Of a stretch of DNA of 64,000 nt, positions 58,310 to 64,000 are shown piece after piece. Numbering within the stretch: position 1 is the stretch's first letter; every line of letters begins with the position of its first letter. The translations under genes and the position numbers were made by a program. The notes below the pieces were generated by a model. The model had not been told where the DNA came from, searched no databases, and saw nothing but the letters and a program-made list of their open reading frames with translations. Location: the NCBI RefSeq assembly GCF_964355755.1, contig NC_092673.1:3787001-3851000 (forward strand), written 5' to 3'. The stretch is from Antedon mediterranea (Eukaryota; Echinodermata; Crinoidea; Comatulida; Antedonidae).

Positions 58310-58436
58310 TATTAATTACCCAAAATGCTCTACATAAATAAGAGTAGAGGAGTAACATATGATTTGAACCCAGGCTTCTGGTATTAATAAGCATGCAGCA
58401 TAACCACAAAGCTGCAATGCGCCACACTCCAATATT
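58310..58436 (-). mobile_element. SINE S1-like fragment, inverted
   Basis: The complement reads GGAGTGTGGCGCATTGCAGC, TTGTGGTTATGCTGC and GGGTTCAAATC: A- and B-box-like blocks. Confidence 0.7.
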
Positions 58437-58938
58437 TCATTGAATCAATATAAAATCAAATCTTTGCTGTGATTGGCAAGTTGTTACGGTTCACTCCTGA
58501 AACTTAGGTTGACCCTGGTCTCCCCAATTTCAGTTTTTTTTTGTTATGTATATACTCAAATAGACCAAATAAATAATGAAATGAAAACCAAATCTTAAGC
58601 CAGACATTACTAATAAAAATACAAAATGACACTTTGTAACTCACTCACTAAAGTAAAGCTTTTTATTTTTAATTGCAAAACAGAAAAAAAAATCATTGAC
58701 AAAACTACGGACTTAAATATTATACTAAATTGTTATTACACGACTAGGAAATGTCTTTTAAAAATCATAAAATTATATTATTTAACAACCAAGGTAATTA
58801 TTCATTGGAATCATCTAACTTATTAACTAAAATATTCATTCTTAGATTCAAATGTTTAGAGCAAGTGAATATCTTTATTATGTTTTTAAATCAAAGTGCA
58901 AAATTAACTTCACATTTGCATAGACAATCTACTCCTAA

Positions 58939-59039
58939 GGCCTGGTCTACACTATGAAACTTTATGTGACAAAAAAATGTGATGTCATATCACTACCATA
59001 TTTGAGCACATCAAATAGTTTGATAGTGTAGACAGAGCT
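58939..59039. mobile_element. F1 MITE, internally deleted
   Basis: TAA/TAA flanks, left GGCCTGGTCTACACTATGAA, right TTTGATAGTGTAGACAGAGC; 101 bp. Confidence 0.85.
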
Positions 59040-60245
59040 TAAAATGTGAAGCTGGTTTCTCTTCTATAAATAACGAAAGGCTCAAATAAATTAATAATTG
59101 CTCTTTAAAAAATTATTATCAAGTTCATTATTAAAATAAAAAATTTATAAAAATGTCTTGTATTTCATTACTAGAAATGATTTATTTTTAATTCAATTAA
59201 ATTCTAAATATTTATGCTTATAGGAATGTTAAAACACTAACAATATTCTTTTTTACCTTGATACAAATTACAAAAATTTACTACAAATATATTATATGAG
59301 GAAATGCGCTTACAATGCACATACTTTTAAAAACGTGACGCAGTCATGTTAGGATTCAGTATTTCATTGTTTATTAAGTCGTCATCATTTCTGATGAATC
59401 CCACCATGACGGCATTGTTTAGTGTGCTTTAACCTTTCTTAGCAGAAATATAAACTGGTTTAAGATATTCCTCTGGTAACGGTATAAATTGTTTTCTGAA
59501 ACACCTGGGCATGAACCATAGCTCCATGTATATTAACTATTGCTACAATTTCAAGGCATATTTAATACAGCCTTTTATATACCATTGTTTCAATAAAGAC
59601 TCACTGTACCACAATTATGGCCTTCAAAAACAGTAATTATTTTATAATAATTATAAGAGGTATTATTAGTACATATATATACTCTTATAACATATGATTT
59701 TGAAGTCAAGTTATCCATTTAGCTAACTTTTTCAATTGTTTTAATGTGATAGCATTTGTCTTATTGCTTATGGAACATATCAAAGGAATGAATAATGTGG
59801 AATTTCAATGCTACTGGAGTTATAATAATCAGCCACTACACTACTATAATTTGGTTTAAATCCATTATGTAAAATTATTACATAATTATTATATATTAAG
59901 AGACATGTTTTTATATTATTCTACACGTAAGTGTATTATATTGATTTCCAAGCACTAATAATGTCACGTATATTTTTCAAGAAATGTTAATAGCTGCTGA
60001 TGCATAAAAGATGTTTTAAGATCTACTCGCAGTGAAAGCATTTTACATGGGTTAAAACAACTAACATTTTAACAATTAACATTTTACAGTATTATAGAGG
60101 AAGCTTTGATATTTGGGACACAGTCCTTTGCTCACATCTATTATATAATGGATTAAGTAATTCAGAACAGACATAGGAACACAGATGTACAGTGTGTGTA
60201 AATACACTCACTGTTTTACTCCACTGGCCCTATGTTTTCTTTCAT

Positions 60246-63200
60246 TTAGAAAAGATCCTTTCCCTTGAATTCGCTGAGTGCTTGGACTGGGTTGATTTTT
60301 GCCTTCTTGTTTCCACGACGGACGTTTGATTGCGAGTTCTCGAGATTCTTCTTTTGGACGAGGGGTTTCTTTTCAGGAGGTCGGATCTTCCAGCTCACAA
60401 TTGGCGACTAAATAAAATCAAATAAATTATAAACCAATTATTAATACAGTTGACTCTCTGAAAACCTAAAACTCTCACAAAACCAGACTTTTCTTTTGAG
60501 GTCTAAAAGGTCCCAAATTCATTTTTACCATTAAATACATTCTGAATACCGGACTATCCAGAAAACCAGACATATTAGGCCAGCTTAAAGGTGACCAGTA
60601 TTGAGAGAGTATATTCAGCCGAACGGGTGCCGTTTGGTGGCAGCACTCAACACGGAGGGACCCTTAGGGGAGTACAAAGCTGTGGTATATGTCGTCCACA
60701 CCTGTGCGCTCAAGTTTTCTTTAATTGGAGGAAGGCAAGTACTCACATTGATTGAACTTTTTCCCTTTAGACGGTTGTATTTCGTTGATGCTACATACGA
60801 CGCCTTCACTGTCTGTACTACAGCAGTCATCAAATTTTTAGCTGCCGTGATTAAAGACGAAGCACTGTCTAACTAAAAACATAATCAAACAAAATAAATA
60901 AACTATTTTACCTCCCTTCTCCATTGAAAAAAAAATCTTGGAATAATAAATGTACAACAAAAAGGTTGACGTTTGTGTAGAAAATGCATATAGTTTTCTT
61001 TCAAGGGTATATATGTCGATATATGACCACATCACATTTGTAACATAAAGTTTGATAGTGTAGACAGAGCTTTAGATTTAAAAAATGCTATTATGTTGCT
61101 GCTATAGGGCCAGGACTTGAATATATAACTCTGGGATTGGTAACATGTTTATATAAGCTTGGAGTTTTTTTTCTTTTTCTGAATTTGAAATTTTTTGAAG
61201 AAATTGAAAAAAAAAATGACTTACTCCTGAGAGCACCAGTTCACCACTGACATTTTGTACCTCTGCTTTCACCTTACTGGTGATGTTTAGCTGATGGCAG
61301 TAGAGAGTGATCTTCTGAAGATACGAGACAAGGTCAGTCTTTGATGATGAATCTGGGCACTGATCAGCGATGGCTCTTGCTAGGTTGTCTAGCTTGTTAC
61401 CAAAGTCTGCGATCTTTTTGGCGGCTTTGATCACGTCCATGGTGTTCTTTAAAGGTCCATGGCCACTGTTAAATAAGTAAATTAATGATATTATTTATGG
61501 CGACGTTAGGCAAACTGTGGGCGAACATTTGTGAAGGGCTGTGGGGTGGCTTAAAAAATTGTGGAAAAAAAACAAATGATGATTTATCGTCGTAAGCGCC
61601 TTTATTATAACATGGTTTGATGAAATTGTTTTATATGCAGCTTGTTACCCTCCAAAAAATACAATACCATTCACAGGGACCTACAGGTCCATATTCCTAA
61701 AATGTTCTTATACCTCAGCTCCAACCATGGTGGATGGGGTGAGGTGGCGGACTCTTGTATATGTGCGGCTAAAGTTTTGATCGCCGCAATGCAATGTCAA
61801 ATTCTGACATGTCTCGTGTGCGTTATAAAGGGAAAACCCCAGGACTGTGCTGAATATTATTTCCACAATTTTCTTAACTCAGCCCCAACAATGGTGTTCT
61901 GAATAGTCTAAATATTAAATCATTACACCTTAATGTGGTATAGTAAAAAAGGTCTTGCACATGCGCAACATATACAAAATTAATACACCCTTATTCTCAC
62001 ATACCGCGTAAAGTCTGTCATTTCCATCATAATCATACACATTTTCTTGGCTAGAATAATGATGTCATTGCCGCTGTCGTCCCATTTTGCCATTTCTTGA
62101 TCCAACTTTGCCTTTTCAACTTTGAACTCTTCAACTTGTTCTTCGATCTTTTCTCTCTCTTCTTGTGGCAGCTGTCTCATTTGGCTCTAAAGATTAAAAG
62201 CAAAAGAAAACTGTATAAAATTGTAGAAGTAGCTTCTTGGTTTAAATACATATATGGCTTAAATGCAACTAAAGCTCTGTCTACACTATCAAACTAGATT
62301 GATATGGTAGTGATATGCTTAAATATGGTAGTGATATGACATCATTATGTCCATATATGGGCACATCACATCAAATTTGTGTCTTTGTTGTTTTTATTTA
62401 CTGAATATATTCTCAAAAGCACTGATAACTTTGAAACGTATTACAAAGTCCACCAACAAATTATAACATTTGTCCTCAAAATTAAACATTAACTTACTCT
62501 ACCAATATGGCCCTCTTCTAACTCCTCATCATTTGTTTGGTAGCTTGCTGAAATGATTAAAATATAATTATATATATTACAAAACAGAAATTGTATTTCT
62601 ATATTATATTTATATAATTAATAATGTTGACAATGCCCTGATTAAGGGCTAGAGTTGCCCGAAAGCTCTGGACATTTATCTGCTTGTTTTACTTTATCGT
62701 TTTGATTTAGCTTTTTGCCTATTTTATTTTGTATCTCCATTGAGATCCATCCACTGATACACACAGCATTGTCATTTTGTCAGTAATTTTCCTTTGGATA
62801 TATAACTAATAATTTTATTATTTAATACTTACATTTACTCTTCGTGTCATAGTCCTCCTCTTCTTCCATTTCTGACTCATCAAATATGTCTTCTGGGTTC
62901 TATAAACCAAATAAAATTCCATCAAAAATACTTTTTTTAGTTAGTTATAAACTACCAATAAACCTTTAATGCACTAAATCTTTCATTAAGTTTGGTTATT
63001 TAATTAGTTATTAGAATGGGGAATAGAGTAAACTTTTCATATACAGTCAACTCTCTTCATACCAGACACCTTTGGGTTGGGCAAATATGTCTGGTTTTCC
63101 AGAGAGTCTGGTATTCAGAATGTATTTAATGGTAAAAATGAATTTGGGACCTTTTGAACTTTGAGAAAAGTCTGGTTTGTAAGAGTTTCCAGAGAGTCCA

Positions 63201-63742
63201 GTATTGGGAGCGTTGACTGTACTAACAATTTGTAATAATTCTTCTTCTTTCATTAATTAGAATGTGTTATTTATTTATACTGGGCGACCTTAAGTTAGCT
63301 TTGTGTTTACTAGTACACTGGGGTAACCCCCTACTCGTCTCGAAAGATGTACTAGGTTCTTTAATGTGCACATGAGCTAGATGTGTACACTAGACCTCCG
63401 GTTTATAGTCCTAATCCGTGAAGACATGTTCTACCACCAGAACTATGGAGCGAGTGAACCTCGTCGATGTTATGGCTACGTAATTACGGTTCTACTTTTT
63501 TATCGCTCGGCTACTTAATTATATCCAGAATATTTTGTTAGATTTTAGGAGTAAACTAAATAAACAGAAGTTGATCATGACTAGACTTACTCTGTTCATG
63601 AGGACTGCTCTGCGAATATCACGGATGCCGTCATAAACCATTCGTGATGCATCAATGAATTCATTCTCATCAGGATCTTTCTGAGGATCTGCGCTCAACG
63701 CATCTACTGCTACTTCAACGCATTGTGCATAGACTGGGATTA
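60246..63742 (-). CDS. CTNNA: Alpha-catenin, C-terminal exons (5' part beyond right edge)
   Basis: Seven exons on the minus strand with closing phases: 63591-63742, 62833-62899, 62498-62547, 62005-62186, 61225-61465, 60747-60872, 60246-60407 (stop TAA at 60246-60248). Seen in order: the end of the M region (DENEFIDASRMVYDGIRDIR), an acidic linker (NPEDIFDESEMEEEEDYDTK), then the actin-binding domain (KWDDSGNDIIILAKKMCMIM, MTDFTR, LKNTMDVIKAAKKIADFG, LYCHQLNITSKVKAEVQN, VVQTVKASYVASTKY) and the conserved tail INPVQALSEFKGKDLF. Known: alpha-catenin links beta-catenin/cadherin to F-actin at adherens junctions and is the tension-sensing vinculin recruiter. The phospho-linker position corresponds to the CK2/CK1-regulated linker of vertebrate alpha-E-catenin. 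Convergent with the TAPP gene, 5.1 kb away tail to tail. Confidence 0.95.
60447..60614. mobile_element. F9 MITE, opposite orientation
   Basis: TA then CAGTTGACTCTCTGAAAAC; interior is the complement of the 63130 block (TTCATTTTTACCATTAAATA); right end degraded (TATTGAGAGAGT). Confidence 0.8.
61005..61071. mobile_element. F1 MITE, right half
   Basis: Starts within the interior (ATATATGACCACATCACA) and ends TTTGATAGTGTAGACAGAGC then T and TTA. Between alpha-catenin exons. Confidence 0.8.
62273..62381. mobile_element. F1 MITE, right-truncated
   Basis: TAA, AGCTCTGTCTACACTATCAA, then the interior to GGGCACATCACATCAAATTT; the right end is lost. Confidence 0.82.
63044..63219. mobile_element. F9 MITE, full
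   Basis: TA on both sides (63042-63043, 63220-63221). Ends CAGTCAACTCTCTTCATACC and TATTGGGAGCGTTGACTG. Confidence 0.88.
63265..63520 (-). mobile_element. SINE S5 copy in an alpha-catenin intron
   Basis: Shares GTGCACATGAGCTAGATGTG, GGGGTAACCCCCTACTCGTC and ACTATGGAGCGAGTGA with 31760-32045. Confidence 0.82.
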
Positions 63743-63755
63743 CTGTTGTAAAAAA

Positions 63756-63850
63756 TAAAATTACCAAATTATTATGTGAAGGGATTGGCCTCTATTTCTC
63801 CTGAGAAAACTGTTTTGTAATACCGTGTCTCAATTAAAATCAGAATGTTA
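63756..63850. repeat. 95-bp segment, second copy, upstream of an alpha-catenin exon
   Basis: Copy of 22297-22391. On the minus strand it ends 13 bp before the acceptor of exon 63591-63742 and so supplies part of its pyrimidine tract. Confidence 0.92.
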
Positions 63851-64000
63851 AGCTCTGTCTACACTATCAAACTTTATGTGACAAAAAAATGTGATGTGGC
63901 CATATATGAACATGAAATCAGTACCATATATTTAAACATATCACTATCATATTTGGACACATCAACATTTTTTTGTCACATAAAGTTTGATAGTGTAGAC
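63851..64000. mobile_element. F1 MITE, running off the window
   Basis: TTA then AGCTCTGTCTACACTATCAA; the right arm TTTGATAGTGTAGAC reaches the last base. Its left flank is a copy of 22297-22391. Confidence 0.9.

Larger units (their letters stand above)
55139..60245. other. Convergent intergenic region TAPP / alpha-catenin
   Basis: Holds both 3' UTRs. AATAAA near 56000 is a candidate poly(A) signal for the TAPP gene. The rest contains four F1 MITEs (55315, 55690, 56143, 58939), a tandem duplication with one MITE-filled copy (57505-58032) and an inverted tRNA-like SINE fragment (58310-58436). No coding exon seen. Confidence 0.6.

Noticed and set aside
60601-60876. Plus-strand open frame of 91 codons
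   Set aside because: It is the reverse of the alpha-catenin exon 60747-60872, whose minus-strand product is clearly conserved.

Overview
This is a 64 kb window of AT-rich animal nuclear DNA. Small phase-matched exons sit in long introns full of transposon remnants. Four conserved animal genes can be read exon by exon, and the splice phases close in every case. The proteins and the repeat types (tRNA-headed SINEs, very abundant MITEs) suggest a marine invertebrate deuterostome, probably an echinoderm. I cannot fix the class from sequence alone.

Layout: (1) 8-6941, + strand: the 3' exons of NSMCE4A/NSE4, a kleisin subunit of the SMC5/6 complex. (2) 6942-12057: intergenic, almost entirely transposon-derived, with a nested foldback element. 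(3) 24867-12058, - strand: a 16-exon gene for a 695-residue protein combining a J domain, a low-complexity linker, TPRs, a UBA-like helix, an RRM and a CCCH zinc finger. (4) 24868-27424: the divergent intergenic/promoter region. (5) 27425-55138, + strand: a complete tandem-PH-domain adaptor, orthologous to vertebrate TAPP1/TAPP2 (PLEKHA1/2). One of its introns holds a 3 kb satellite. (6) 55139-60245: the convergent intergenic region. (7) 63742-60246, - strand: the C-terminal exons of alpha-catenin (acidic linker plus actin-binding domain), running off the right edge.

The genes do not form a pathway or operon: they act in chromosome maintenance, chaperone/RNA biology, phosphoinositide signalling and cell adhesion. 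The linkage of NSMCE4A with PLEKHA1 matches their proximity on human 10q26.13, so it looks like old microsynteny.

The non-genic part is dominated by non-autonomous DNA transposons. The commonest is a 100-170 bp palindromic MITE (family F1 below) with about 21 copies or fragments and 3-bp TAA/TTA/TAG target duplications. Two other families (F2, F3) share its terminal pattern AGCT-N7-CACTA and the same target type (PIF/Harbinger-like). F4 has a canonical Harbinger-like end. F5-F8 use TTAA targets. F9 is pogo/Tigger-like with TA targets. There are also several SINE families, LINE tails, and tandem arrays with 14, 26, 28/37, 30 and 68 bp units. I found no prokaryote-type system, CRISPR array or intact transposase gene. 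The interest lies in readable insertion histories (filled versus empty sites, nested elements, exact target duplications) and in the multidomain J/TPR/RRM/CCCH protein.
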